Part shown: positions 1-10,969 of the stretch, piece after piece
How the letters are laid out: the number at the start of each line of letters is the position of its first letter
Numbering within the stretch: the stretch's first letter is position 1
DNA from: Phymatolithon calcareum
Taxonomy: Eukaryota; Rhodophyta; Florideophyceae; Hapalidiales
Length of the DNA: 64,000 nucleotides
Assembly (NCBI GenBank): GCA_977006965.1
Contig: OZ345363.1
Span: 124,001 to 188,000 of the forward strand
Direction: 5' to 3'
The notes under the pieces: generated by a model
Seen by the model: only the letters and a program-made list of their open reading frames with translations
Told to the model about the DNA's origin: nothing
The model's database searches: none
Translations under genes and position numbers: made by a program

Positions 1-3000
1 AATATGTTGGACTCCACACACGTTATGGATAATTTTTCTCTGCCGTAAGACTTCGGGCATTTTGAATGCATTTCCAAATCGTTGAATTTTGGCGCCATCT
101 CTTCTCCGTCTATTGCGCGTGACAACGATAACTCACTGCGAGAACTGTCGCTGAAGTGAGGTCATATCAATTTACAGCTCGACATAGTCACGTTTTTAGA
201 TCTTTAGAAGTCTACTGGCGTAGAACCCAGGCGACAGCGGTATCTAGGCGTGCATATGTGATGAAGATTGTTGTTCCGCCTTTCTCGGAAGAGGCGAAGT
301 GGGGTCTCCATGGCCGATTGTCGTCGTCCTCGGGGTCGGCATTTCTCGGCTCAGAATTGCCGATCTTCTCGTCCTCAAAGTCCTGACTATGAAACGTTGG
401 GGCTGTTTTACCTTATAACGTCTTCGCGACCAGAGTGGGCTAGATTAGAGCGCGGCCATTGCCATCCTTCCAGGTAAGAAGCTCCACGTCGTCATTCGTT
501 CCTAGCCTGGCTAGAACTCGTTCAACGATCCTTCAAGCAGCCTTGCAAATTTGCGCACCAAGGTGCGTCGATTATGTCTAAAGCTCCAAGCTTCGCGATG
601 GCTCATTCTATGTGCAACATTAGTTTTCAGAGTTTGCAGCCATCCTCAAGCAGCTTAGAACCTTCCTTGTCACACATCTTACTGGAACAAAGCGATTCCG
701 GAGATTCGCCCTGTGCTCCTTGAGGTGATACCGCCCGCCATGATCGCGCTCCTCTGAATGAGGATCCCTCCACCCGTCGGGCTCCTGTCTGCCCGATCAG
801 CGGATCGAGCGTCTCCTTCGCACGGTGAAGCTTCTGCGCTCGTCGCTGTCGTCGGCATTGCGCGGCAGAAACCTTGAAATTCGGTTTTTCTTGATACTGT
901 CCAACTTTTGGCGAAAATAATCCTGAAATTATTTCGAAAGACACCTCCTGCTTGGACTCAAAAGGTACAGGGACTAAGGGGACACACAATACTGCATAAA
1001 TATTGGCATTCATTAATGTGCGATCTCTAAGATAACGCTCCAAAATTGATTTTCCCTGCTGCTTCATTCCTGTCTTCATCGACAGAAAATCTATTGGCAT
1101 GAGGTGAATTCACGTAGTTGACTCGGAAGACATATGGCATCTTCTTATTGGTGCATGCTCAACACATGACGGCAGGTTCGTCGACTAGGGCTACCCTATT
1201 TCCAACAATTGGTCTCTCGCGCTTTGCAAATTGAAACTCCGAACATGTACGAACACGTCTATATTTTAATGCTTCCATGTTTTTAAAACTGCCCAACCGT
1301 TTGCATAGTGCATTTCTAGCTTGTTTAGGTGCTTCACTGCCCAGAAAACATATTCCACACTGCCCGATAGTGGAACGGCTCGGAGATCATGTGATCGTTG
1401 CGGAGGTCCATACCTGCTGTCGCAGCCACCTCTACTTCAGCATGGCCTTCTAAAACACTTCCTGTCGATATCTGCTTTTCTAGAATTTCTTACCGTATTC
1501 AGTAAAGTGTCGAAAGAGCACAGTGCAGATACTGCACGTTTCTCCAAGAGCATTCATTCAACAATAAAATATTCAGTTTTCCAAAATGTCTCAAATTTGG
1601 CATAGTACTCCCAGAATGCGGAACCGCTAGATCTCGACGTCTCTTTTCTCGCGTATTGCCGGCGCTTAGGTTTCATTATTCTCATGCTGCAGTTCTTGAA
1701 ACGCAGTCTCGCGGGGCTGACGGCGCTGACACACCACCCCGCCACACATATGCTGACGTCGTCCTTCCCGCACAAGTCTCCGGTTAAGAGTCTTCCTGTC
1801 GGCTCAGTTCTCTCGCGCTATTCTTCTTGAAAAAAAGTGCCGCGTGACGCACAGCGCTGATGCTCCACCCCCGCCCGTGATCCCCCGAGTTCTAAACTTC
1901 CGCTCTAACATCTGCACTAACCTCAATGCGACAGTAGCGTTTTCTAAAAACTGTTCAGTTTCACGTTTTGGAGGGCTATCTGTTTTCTTTGTTTTTAGTA
2001 CTTCAATTGATGCTTTTTCACTACCCTACGATTAAACTCTTTGTTTTTTATAGTACCTTTGACTGATTGAAATGATATTCGTTCCACATCGGTTTCGTAA
2101 TCCTCTTTACCTGCGACGCAACGGCGACATTGGCACTTTATGACGTAACGACTAAATTCTAGGAGGTTGCCGTCTTCTATGTCCCAGACTTCCTTTTTCT
2201 CCACGAATAGCGTGCGAAAATATACTTAGCGATAATAAAGGGCATGAGATTTGTCCCGTCGAGGAACCCAATATGGTTCCTAGATACTGCCCAAGTCGTG
2301 TTCACGGCTTCTGCACTTGATATACGATGATTTTCAAGAGTCTTCTAACTGTCAGGGTCAAGAAAAGAGGAGAATTAGTGACATTTGTAGTGAAATCTGT
2401 CTCAGAATATCCCCGATTCTTTCAGTATCCAAGGAAGTCTTAGGATGGCCGACATTGAAAGGTTACAGTCGTTGTCGTAGTAAATAGTAAGAGGAAGCTT
2501 TTTAAAGCGACAAATCAATACAGATAATGCCGACGAAAGGTTATTGCTCGCTTGAATCACTGAAAATGCCAGAAGTTTCGGATTGGTGCACACGCGATGT
2601 ACAGAGAAAAGTCCAGACGAGTGAGTCTTGTTGTTCATGCAGTTTTTATTACAATTTTCAGTTGTGGCATCTGGATGAGCATCCGAATTTAACAAAACAG
2701 CGAAGACGGTAAAACGGACGGCCGGGGAAGAAATCACCGCTCATCTGCGCTACTTCTGACCAGAATTGTGAAGACCAGTTTTCAGCAGCATTTTCCTTGT
2801 TCTTGTCAAAAACATTGGCCTCCTAGGATACCCCATAGAAGAACTTCAGATCAAAATTCAAGCGCGTTTGGCCTGCCTCATCAATGATTTATTCCATAGT
2901 AATGACTGCTTTTCGCGTAATCGCCGTAGAAGGAAACTTGTTCTGAGTCGTTTCCTTTTTTCTCCATGCAATAGACTCCGAAGCTGGAAGCAAGCCGAGA

Positions 3001-3068
3001 TTCCGACGATCACTCTGTCTCTAGACTCTTTGCTGCATTTGTGACTGCATCGGGTACTGTGCGCAAGG
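1..3068. other. Intergenic DNA, no gene recognised
   Basis: No open frame here resembles a known family. The longest, a 157-codon minus-strand frame at 627-1100, starts with ATG but has no recognisable domain and a composition typical of chance translation. No RNA gene or terminal repeat was seen. Confidence 0.5.
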
Positions 3069-3436
3069 CTAGCGCTCTTGAGCGCTGATTAGACTCAAAC
3101 TGCCTTCCGAGTGAGCAGGAAGGTGATCGCACTTACCTAATTGAATAACTGCCGTAGAAAGAGATTCATAGGACGAGAATGCACCTTCCGCTTGGACTAA
3201 TGTCGCAGTCACTGAGCTTGTCAGAAAGCATCTTTTGAAATCAACTTTCTGGTTACGAAATATGACTGTCGGGAGACGATGACGAAATTTTGATTTTTCC
3301 CCCTCTCCAAGGGATACGTGTTCCTCGGGTTCCACTTGAATAGTATCCTCATCAGTTTCAGAAACACAAGTCATTTGAATCTCTTCTCTCGAGTCGGAAG
3401 CGTATGGTGAGACTGTGCTAGATTTTACAGGGTCTT
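3069..3436 (-). pseudogene. Possible coding relic with acidic stretch
   Basis: A minus-strand frame stays open from the TAA near 3437 down to a stop at 3069, about 122 codons. It carries an acidic Ser/Glu-rich segment (SETDEDTIQVEPEEH) that looks more like coding sequence than chance. It lies just downstream of the transposon relic at 3688-5117 and is separated from it by a 22-bp perfect hairpin, so it could be the 3-prime part of that gene. No family is recognised. Confidence 0.2.
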
Positions 3437-3456
3437 TTTAAGGTAGTCCCGACATC

Positions 3457-3514
3457 ATGAAGATCATGACAGAAACTGTTGAATAGGGACAGCAGTTTCT
3501 GTCATGATCTTCAT
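3457..3514. repeat. Perfect 22-bp foldback hairpin
   Basis: Arms at 3457-3478 and 3493-3514 are exact reverse complements and the loop is 14 nt. The arm reads ATGAAGATCATGACAGAAAC plus two bases. It is one of many such palindromes in the window. Confidence 0.9.
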
Positions 3515-3687
3515 TCTCCTCAAATGGGGTAGATTGAATTACTTCTCTGCCAGGAGTGCTAGACTGTGACATGGGGATTATTTCAAATACCGCATCCACG
3601 AATATGCGAGCAATGTGAAGCCGATTCTCTTTGGCAGGGGCGCTTGCAGCATTTCAGCTCATTCCCAATCTGATTTCCCTGACGCTT

Positions 3688-5117
3688 TCAACACATTATG
3701 GTGAAAGACCCATCCTTTTCAGTTGCGTTTGCGGATAAGCAAAGATTTTCAATGAAATATAAGATTTTAGCATTCTGAAGAATGTATTGAGGAAGAGATG
3801 TTCCCCTGGATCTTGGCATCCCTTCAGCTGGACGGTCAAAATTTGGTTGATTCCGGAGGATTCCAATTTTCGTGCCGTCCACAACTATTCCTTTGAGTCC
3901 CCCACTTTGATCCTGAAACGGATCGCATGTAATGATCTGTGACAGCTCATGTCCCTCGGGAGCGGAAAGAGTTTGCAGAAACGCGTAGAAACACGTGCCT
4001 GACGACCTGAGCCGAGCGGAAAATTTTCCACCGAGCTTGAAAACGTTTGCGGTAAGACTATTTCCGAAAATCTTTGAAAGCTCATATGCAACTCGAAAAG
4101 TACCACCAAGTCCAGTGCATTGATAAAGCCAGAAGTCTAAAAGATCCCTCCAGTACACGATGCGACCAGTTTTGGCAAACGAACCACAATTTTCACCATC
4201 GAAGTAGTTCGTTTCTCGCAATGCGAGACATAAAAAGTCTGGTATGAATATTTTCATGCTGTCGTTTACAAGTGTATGAGCTGTGACCTGGCTATAGGAC
4301 ATCGAATAAGACGGAAAATCTGACTCTTTGGAAAAATCGAGTTTGCAGATCTTGCAACCATTGATCTGGTCCTTTACAAACACCTGTAATCCGTTCTTCT
4401 TTCCCACGTAAACGCGTGGAATCAGCTCTCGTATGGAAATGACGCCTGATATACAGGAAAAAACTAGTCTGCGACGGGTTGCTATGCACTCGTTCTCCTC
4501 TATTTCCGGTTCATCTTCGTCTGAGCTGGAGTAACGGTCGAAGCGGTCAATTTCCGTATCGATATAACTACTAAAAGAGCCAAGCCGTGAGCTCCGAGAG
4601 CCGCGAATAGCTTCAAGAATAGATAATTCATGCTCGAAGTGGCCTCGCTTTGCAGGTGTTTGTCGACATATTTGGCATTGTAGACGAATATCAACACCAC
4701 CCTTTTCCTTATACTTGAAGCTTTATTCCACGACTGATACAGATAGGGGAGGCTTCCGGCTTTCTGTAGTAAAGGAGAGGCTCATCCAGAAAGTGTGATT
4801 ACAGTTTCCGATCGGAGCAGTCGACAGCGCCTTCCACGTGTCTGGGTTAGATATGCGAGTATTCAACGTATTGGCCTGCATTTGTCTTGACTGTTCCTTT
4901 CCGTGTTCTAGCAAATCGGCAACAATTTTTCGAACTTGAAGGAGAAGACTCTAAGAATTCGGAGTGAAAACATGCTCAATCATCATGATCCCAGAAATAA
5001 CAGCTCTTGTTGACGTAAATCGAGATTTCAGAGCTCTCCAGAAAATATCGAACGCAAGAAGCTCTTCCTCTTCCGTACATCTGCTTGCGGGGCGATTCGA
5101 AAAGAATGCAGAGTGTG
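3688..5117 (-). pseudogene. Decayed transposon-type gene with DGT motif
   Basis: One minus-strand frame can be followed from about 5117 to a stop at 3688, broken by TAG near 4943 and TAA at 4723-4725. The last uninterrupted stretch is about 345 codons. It starts with a CxxC pair (CQICRQ), then an acidic Ser-rich region, a second CxxC (CKICKL), and a GIVVDGTKIGIL segment. A (V/A)DGTxxG block is seen in proteins of large DNA transposons such as the KDZ and related groups, so a transposase or partner protein is the best guess, held weakly. The frame runs to within about 50 bases of the copia insertion point. No matching continuation was seen on the far side at 10970. Confidence 0.4.
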
Positions 5118-5172
5118 CAAAAAGCTATGACTGGACCTTATAGAAAAGCGTGCAGTACATTCACCTTGCATC

Positions 5173-5599
5173 TGTTGGATGGAGGTTTGGTTGTTGATGG
5201 TTGAGATGGTTGAGATGGTTGAGGTGGTTGAGATGGTTGAGATGGTTGGGTTGGTTGTGAGATGTTCCTTGGTTTATTGAGTCGGGGCTTCAGATCCGGG
5301 TCTTATATAGGCCTCAGATTGAGGTATGATAAGACTTCTGATGCTCATTGCACTACTAACTGTGATTGATTCAATCAACTAAAAGATTGAATTGTCGACT
5401 GTGATTGATTCAATCAACAAAAGGATTGAATTACTGACATTAACAAGATCAATCAAGAAATTGATTGAACTGCTACATTGTCAGTAAAGATGAAAAAACA
5501 TGGATTGATTCTATCATAACATATGAGAAATGGTTAGAGACTTATGAGAAAGGATAATGTGTACTGCGATAAGAGCTCCAAGCAGTCACATTTCCAACA
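5173..5599 (-). repeat. 3-prime LTR of the copia element
   Basis: This is the 427-bp left copy, which is 3-prime relative to the element. It begins TGTTGGATGG and ends TTTCCAACA. A minisatellite of GGTTGAGAT-type units lies near 5196-5262, and ATTGATTCAATCAA-type palindromic blocks recur near 5363-5470. Confidence 0.95.
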
Positions 5600-5609
5600 C
5601 TCCCCCTCG
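5600..5609 (-). other. Polypurine tract
   Basis: On the minus strand the bases immediately before the 3-prime LTR read GAGGGGGAG. This is the expected position and composition for the plus-strand primer of reverse transcription. Confidence 0.75.
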
Positions 5610-5620
5610 ATCGAAGAAGC

Positions 5621-8401
5621 TTACGAACGTGCAGGATGCAACCCCATCTTTTTCGCGAACTCGGATACCTTGATTCGACTTAGGGGTTTCGTAAGTGCAT
5701 CAGCGACCATGCACTCCGTCGGACAGTACTTGAATTCCACTTTCTCGGTTGCCACAGCTTCGCGAACATAGTGATATTGAATATCAATATGTTTGTATCG
5801 TTGGGTAATTGCCTCGTTCTGAGTGGATGATATAGCGCCTTGGTTGTCCGAGAAGATGAGGATGCGAGATGGCTTGCTGAAACCAAGTATGTCGGAAACC
5901 AATCGCGAAAGCCAGACTGCTTCTTTCGCGGCGGCACATGCTGCAATGTATTCAGCCTCACATGACGATGTCGCGACAATGGTTTGCTTCTTGGATCGCC
6001 AGCTAATTGCTCCCCCTGCAAGCATGAAGACGTATCCACTTGTCGACTTGCGAGTTTCTTGACAGCCTGCCCAGTCGGAGTCGCTATACCCCACTGGAGT
6101 CAAACTTCTGTCTTTGCCAAATAGAATCCCATGATCACGAGTTCCGGCGATGTAACGTAAAACACGCTTAACAGCCGTCCAATGGATTTGCAGTGGATTC
6201 TCACAGAAGGAAGAGAGTTTTCCGACAGCATCCGAGATATCCGGCCGACTTCCAACCATCAGATACATAACGCTTCCAATTGCAGGTCGATACGGAACCT
6301 CAGATGAAACAGAATCTGTGATGTCGAGTTCATGCACGGTACTGGTTTTCTTGTAAGGCTCCATCGGCGTTGGTACCGGTTTCGAATTTTCCAAGTTAAA
6401 CCGCTTCAAAACGGTTTCCGCGTACGACTTCTGCGATAGGTGTAATGTTCGGAGATCACGATCCCGACGGATCTCCAATCCGAGGAATACGCTTGCGTTT
6501 CCAAGATACTTCATCTCGAATCGCCGGTTAAGCTCCACCTTCATCCAAGCAATGGCAACATTATCGTTGCCAGCAATGAGCAAGTCATCGACGTACAATG
6601 CAATGATCATAATGCTCTTGGATGTGTGCCGAACATAAAGACACGGGTCATTCGGACTGCTTGTAAATCCGAGTTCATTGATTAAGAAATCATCAATCTT
6701 AGCATGCCATTGTCGGGGAGCTTGTTTTATCCCGTAGAGTGCCTTCAACAGTTTACACACGAGGTCAGGACGCTTGGGATCGCGAAATCCGGCGGGAAGG
6801 TCCATGTAAATATCTTCATCCAAGTCTCCGTGCAAGAATGCAGTGACGACATCCATTTGGACAAGTTCGAGATCATGAACTGCCACCGTGGCGAGAAGAA
6901 TCCGAATTGATGTGAACTTCACGACTGGGGCATATGTTTCGCCGTAATCCACACCGTGCACCTGTCGGAACCCTTTCGCGACTATGCGAGCTTTCGGGCC
7001 AGTGTCCTTGACTTTAAACACATATTTGCAAGGGAGAACGTTCATTCCGGATTCGCGTGGTACTAATGTCCAAGTCTTGTTGCGCATGAGAGATGAGTGT
7101 TCTTTCTCAATCGCAGGGGACCAATAGTCAGCGTTGTCTTTAGACGTCGCGCTTCTGAAAGTCTGCGGAACTTCTTGAGAAGACAAAGCAGTTTCAGTTG
7201 CAAAGTTGGCGGATTCGAGAGCCAACATGGCTGTATGCGGACCAGAATTCCAGAAATAATTTGGTGGCTTTGAGACACGGGTGGATCGACGAAGTATGGG
7301 TTTTGCGACTAACTCAGGAGTTGCGTCAGCATTAGAAGTTGAGATAGATTCTTCTTTAGAGATACTGTGCTGACCATCACCGTTGTCCTTTCGTTCGTCC
7401 ACGGTACCCTCCACTGCAACGTCCTCGGCTTTCACAGCAACCTCACGGATGTTGGCATACTTGGGTTTCTGCTCGACCTTGATGATCGCTGGAGGAATTT
7501 CGGTAGTTTCCTCGGTTTCAAAAGCATCGTGAAAGCTTTGGTCAAACCCTGCATTTGGAAAGCTGATTGGTATATCCGTTTTAAGATTCTCAGTTTCGCA
7601 TGCCGATTCGTCAAATATAACATCCCGAGATACGATCACCTTGCATGCATTAGGATCCCATAACTTGTATCCCTTAGATGCAAACGAGTTTCCCATCATG
7701 ATCGCTTCACGAGTGCGAGAGTCGAGTTTCTTGACCTTCTTTTTCGGAATCACGTACCAACACTTAGCGCCAAATACGCGTAAGTGTTCCAAGTTTGGTG
7801 CGGCTCCCATCCACATGTGATGGGGGGTCGTGTTCGAAGGAAGTCCTCGCGACGTAACTCGATTTCGGACATACACAGCAGTTGACAGTGCTTCAGCCCA
7901 GAACTTCTTCTCGATGCCTTTGTGATGAAGCATTGAGCGCACTAAGTTGAGTAAAGTGCGGTTCATGCGCTCAGCCACCCCATTCTGTTGAGGAGTGTAA
8001 GCAACGGTGAGTTGATGGTGAATGCCGTGATCGGAAAGATATGACTTGAACTCATTTGACAAGTATTCTCCTCCGTTATCGGTCCGAATAGCTTTGAGCT
8101 TAGGTGCCGGTGAGAATTGATGTACGTTGAGGTATTTCAGCTTTCTTCCGGTGTGTGTTTCAGCGTATTTGTGAAATTTCTGAAAGCACTCGAAGCTCTC
8201 GGACTTCTTTCGCATGGTGAAAACTGTGGTCCATTTGGAGTGATCATCGATAAACGTGATGAAATACCGAGAGCCACCTAGTGATGGGATGTCAATTGGA
8301 CCAAGAACGTCGGAATGCACGAGATCGAGAAGTGCGTCCGACCGAGAACCACTAGACTTCGGGATAGGAGCACGATGTGCTTTCCCAGCAATGCAACCTT
8401 T
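5621..8401 (-). CDS. Copia pol: integrase, reverse transcriptase, RNase H
   Basis: This is the downstream part of the polyprotein, in the same frame as gag-protease and separated from it only by a TGA (8402-8404). The first ATG after that stop is at 8320, but the 27 codons before it are open and already family-like (KGCIAGKAHR). Integrase motifs follow: HSDVLGPI with the first catalytic Asp, DNGGEYL with the second, and the PQQNGVAERMNRT Glu block. RT carries the YVDDLLIAG active site. RNase H carries SDSDWAGC and EAEYIA blocks. The frame ends at 5621, just before the polypurine tract. If the TGA is not read through, the product starting at 8320 would lack the integrase zinc-binding region. 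Confidence 0.93.
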   Translation of the reverse strand, partial: KGCIAGKAHRAPIPKSSGSRSDALLDLVHSDVLGPIDIPSLGGSRYFITFIDDHSKWTTVFTMRKKSESFECFQKFHKYAETHTGRKLKYLNVHQFSPAPKLKAIRTDNGGEYLSNEFKSYLSDHGIHHQLTVAYTPQQNGVAERMNRTLLNLVRSMLHHKGIEKKFWAEALSTAVYVRNRVTSRGLPSNTTPHHMWMGAAPNLEHLRVFGAKCWYVIPKKKVKKLDSRTREAIMMGNSFASKGYKLWDPNACKVIVSRDVIFDESACETENLKTDIPISFPNAGFDQSFHDAFETEETTEIPPAIIKVEQKPKYANIREVAVKAEDVAVEGTVDERKDNGDGQHSISKEESISTSNADATPELVAKPILRRSTRVSKPPNYFWNSGPHTAMLALESANFATETALSSQEVPQTFRSATSKDNADYWSPAIEKEHSSLMRNKTWTLVPRESGMNVLPCKYVFKVKDTGPKARIVAKGFRQVHGVDYGETYAPVVKFTSIRILLATVAVHDLELVQMDVVTAFLHGDLDEDIYMDLPAGFRDPKRPDLVCKLLKALYGIKQAPRQWHAKIDDFLINELGFTSSPNDPCLYVRHTSKSIMIIALYVDDLLIAGNDNVAIAWMKVELNRRFEMKYLGNASVFLGLEIRRDRDLRTLHLSQKSYAETVLKRFNLENSKPVPTPMEPYKKTSTVHELDITDSVSSEVPYRPAIGSVMYLMVGSRPDISDAVGKLSSFCENPLQIHWTAVKRVLRYIAGTRDHGILFGKDRSLTPVGYSDSDWAGCQETRKSTSGYVFMLAGGAISWRSKKQTIVATSSCEAEYIAACAAAKEAVWLSRLVSDILGFSKPSRILIFSDNQGAISSTQNEAITQRYKHIDIQYHYVREAVATEKVEFKYCPTECMVADALTKPLSRIKVSEFAKKMGLHPARS

Positions 8402-9844
8402 TCATACATTGTCCGACGAAGACCCTGGATCGATATGCAATCCTTTTACAACCCCATGGCGTGCCATGCCGGAGATTCTAGTAGGACTGACATGCGCGAG
8501 ACGCTCGTGCCATAGCTGTAGGCTGACGAGGGATGTTTCCTTGGACATGGGTTTGTTCTCCGGACGATCTAGAATGTATAGATCTTTGCGGAGAGTACCT
8601 TGGGCGATAATCTCATCATGTGCCTTGATGTAGCACCGTTTGCTTTTGAATAAGATCCCATACCCATATACGTCCAGTTTAGAAACGGAAAGGAGCGAAT
8701 AACCAAAGTCCGGAATATGAAGAACGTTTTGGAGCATACACTGAGACTGTTTTCCGTTGATGCTGAGTGTCACGATAGCATCGCCTTTTCCTGCTATCGT
8801 TGCAGTTGCTCTAGTTCCCATTTCGACAGTCGACCTCATTTCCGTGTATGAGACAAAGATTGAACGATCGAATGTCATGTGGGATGTGCTTCCAGAGTCG
8901 ATAATCCATGACGTGGACTTTTCGGGAATGTTTGAGTTTCGAACCTTTGCCATTAAGCAAACGTACTCAGAATCAGACATGACACGAATAGATTCTGTTT
9001 CACCAGCAATTAAGGCAGTCGGTTTGTCCTTCTTTCCTTTTCGACCCGGAGGTTTGTATCCCGGTGGTGCAAGGTGTGGAAACTTGACCCAACACCTGAG
9101 AGAAGGATGTCCAGCTCGATTGCAATGATCACAATGGTCGTAGGCGTATGAACCATTTTGAGTTGCACTTACAAGAGCTGTGGACTCAGACTTCTCCGTC
9201 GAGGCTTCGAGGCGCATAGTCATACGTTGCTCCTCTTGTAGAAGTCGGCTCTTCACAAACTCGAGAGAGAATGTCTCGTCCTCGTTCCCAAGTGCGTCTA
9301 AGGCACTGATGAGACTGTCATAACGATCCGGAAGACCATTCAGGACAGCCATTGCCATTTCCTTGTCGTCGATGTCAACACCCATTGATTTGAGTGTGGA
9401 TGCGAGCTGACGAATTCGGTTGGTGTATGGCAGTATCTTTTCGCCCTCGAGCATTGTGGCGGTATAGAACTTGCGACGAGCAGCGAGTTTGTTAAGAAGC
9501 GTATGGCGTTCGAATATGTTGAGAATCGCCTGCCACATTGCTTTCGCCGTTTCGACACCTCGGACATGTTCGAGATGGGCATCGGAAAGGGATAGACCAA
9601 TAATCGCTTTAGCCTTATTGTCATGTCGACGCCAGACTTTGAACTCGTCTGTGTCCCTTGCCGGAGGGCTTACCTCGATGTACTCATCGAGCTCGCGGAA
9701 TGATAGTACTAGCTGAATTTTCTGTTTCCAAGCGTGGAAATTGGTCTCGGTGAGTTTTTCGACCTTCAGCGTTCCTTGCGAGTTGTCCATATTTTGGACT
9801 GGGGGTTCTTGAAATCTTGTCGAAGATCCGTTCGGGGAGTCCAC
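8402..9844 (-). CDS. Copia gag-protease, ended by an in-frame TGA
   Basis: This 480-residue frame starts at ATG 9844. Residues about 30-215 form a UBN2/DUF4219-type capsid region (KLTETNFHAWK near the start). A CCHC zinc knuckle lies at about 238-251 (CDHCNRAGHPSLRC). The aspartic protease motif DSGS is at about 316-319, and the GAG-pre-integrase LWHERLAH block with its zinc-binding His pair is near residue 450. Codon 481 is TGA, at the place of the first Cys in the C-x2-C half of the integrase HHCC site: the next residues are K, G and then C. The frame continues unchanged beyond the stop, so this is not a frameshift. Confidence 0.93.
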   Translation of the reverse strand: MDSPNGSSTRFQEPPVQNMDNSQGTLKVEKLTETNFHAWKQKIQLVLSFRELDEYIEVSPPARDTDEFKVWRRHDNKAKAIIGLSLSDAHLEHVRGVETAKAMWQAILNIFERHTLLNKLAARRKFYTATMLEGEKILPYTNRIRQLASTLKSMGVDIDDKEMAMAVLNGLPDRYDSLISALDALGNEDETFSLEFVKSRLLQEEQRMTMRLEASTEKSESTALVSATQNGSYAYDHCDHCNRAGHPSLRCWVKFPHLAPPGYKPPGRKGKKDKPTALIAGETESIRVMSDSEYVCLMAKVRNSNIPEKSTSWIIDSGSTSHMTFDRSIFVSYTEMRSTVEMGTRATATIAGKGDAIVTLSINGKQSQCMLQNVLHIPDFGYSLLSVSKLDVYGYGILFKSKRCYIKAHDEIIAQGTLRKDLYILDRPENKPMSKETSLVSLQLWHERLAHVSPTRISGMARHGVVKGLHIDPGSSSDNV

Positions 9845-10523
9845 TGCGAGTTAACAAAAGTTAACTATCAAGGCAATCTATCCCTTATAGGAAATTCGCG
9901 TCGAGTCTGTGTGACCCGGAGCTTGATCTGGGGATGGCTCTTGGCCGTATACCTCTTGAAGATAGGGCTGGCTCTAGGCCGTTTACCTCTTGTGGCGTTT
10001 TGGTACACCTGAACCTGCAGCCGACAACACGCACTGCAAGACGTATCCGTCAATTCCAATGTCCTAAATTCCAATGTTGATGTTGGCACACCCCACCGAG
10101 CAAGTACTTCGTGAGGCTATAATTGCGACCTTTTCCTTGAAGATGAGTATACGGGGCCTACTGACCACGCGCTGTGCGTGGCAGACTGTCTTTCAAATCG
10201 GTAAACCTTACTCCAACAAGTCTTTCAGATTCCCTTCCAATCACACAACAGAATTCTGCAGAGCCGAGATGCGTCCAGGTGGATACTCGGAAGACTACTC
10301 GATTTCTCAAGCGTATATCCCTTTCACCACGTAGCAGAGCACGGATGTTGTCAGACTGTTTCGTAGATTATACTCTGTGCAGAGTCGCTTTAGGGTGGCC
10401 GATGGATGGCGCAGATACCACAGGGTTTTAAACCTTTTGATGATGAAATTGGTTCAGAATGAATTGCCGAGAGGGAAGGAGGACCCCTCGGTAAGGTGAT
10501 AGCGCTTGTTGATTACGCGTTAT
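9845..10523 (-). other. Copia 5-prime leader
   Basis: About 680 bases lie between the primer-binding site and the gag start. No family-like open frame was seen. This is taken as untranslated leader and packaging region. Confidence 0.6.
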
Positions 10524-10537
10524 CTGGGCCCATAACC
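10524..10537 (-). other. Primer-binding site matching initiator tRNA-Met anticodon arm
   Basis: The minus strand right after the 5-prime LTR reads GGTTATGGGCCCAG. Its complement, CTGGGCCCATAACC, is the anticodon stem-loop of eukaryotic initiator tRNA-Met, with CAT as anticodon. Priming from an internal fragment of this tRNA rather than its 3-prime end is known for Drosophila copia. The position flush with the LTR supports function. Confidence 0.85.
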
Positions 10538-10964
10538 TGTTGGATGGAGGTTTGGTTGTTGATGGTTGAGATGGTTGAGATGGTTGAGGTGGTTGAGATG
10601 GTTGAGATGGTTGGGTTGGTTGTGAGATGTTCCTTGGTTTATTGAGTCGGGGCTTCAGATCCGGGTCTTATATAGGCCTCAGATAGAGGTATGATAAGAC
10701 TTCTGATGCTCATTGCACTACTAACTGTGATTGATTCAATCAACTAAAAGATTGAATTGTCGACTGTGATTGATTCAATCAACAAAATGATTGAATTACT
10801 GACAATAACAAGATCAATCAAGAAATTGATTGAACTGCTACATTGTCAGTAAAGATGAAAAAACATGGATTGATTCTATCATAACATATGAGAAATGGTT
10901 AGAGACTTATGAGAAAGGATAATGTGTACTGCGATAAGAGCTCCAAGCAGTCACATTTCCAACA
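10538..10964 (-). repeat. 5-prime LTR of the copia element
   Basis: This is the 427-bp right copy, 5-prime relative to the element. A TATA-like CTATATAAG lies on the minus strand at 10667-10675 and fits an LTR promoter. It differs from the other LTR at three positions only. Confidence 0.95.
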
Positions 10965-10969
10965 GCATC

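Larger units (their letters stand above)
5173..10964 (-). mobile_element. Complete Ty1/copia LTR retrotransposon
   Basis: This 5,792-bp element lies on the minus strand. It has two equal 427-bp LTRs (TGTTGG...CCAACA), a perfect 5-bp target duplication GCATC at 5168-5172 and 10965-10969, a primer-binding site next to the 5-prime LTR and a purine-rich tract next to the 3-prime LTR. One gag-protease-integrase-RT-RNase H frame fills the interior in copia order (integrase before RT). The LTRs differ by only three substitutions and no indels, so the insertion is recent. The polyprotein frame carries one in-frame TGA and is otherwise open over 1,408 codons. Confidence 0.97.

Noticed and set aside
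8320-8404. Frameshift between gag and pol of the copia element
   Set aside because: The two frames are in the same phase with exactly 27 open codons between the TGA and the next ATG. Only the stop codon separates them.
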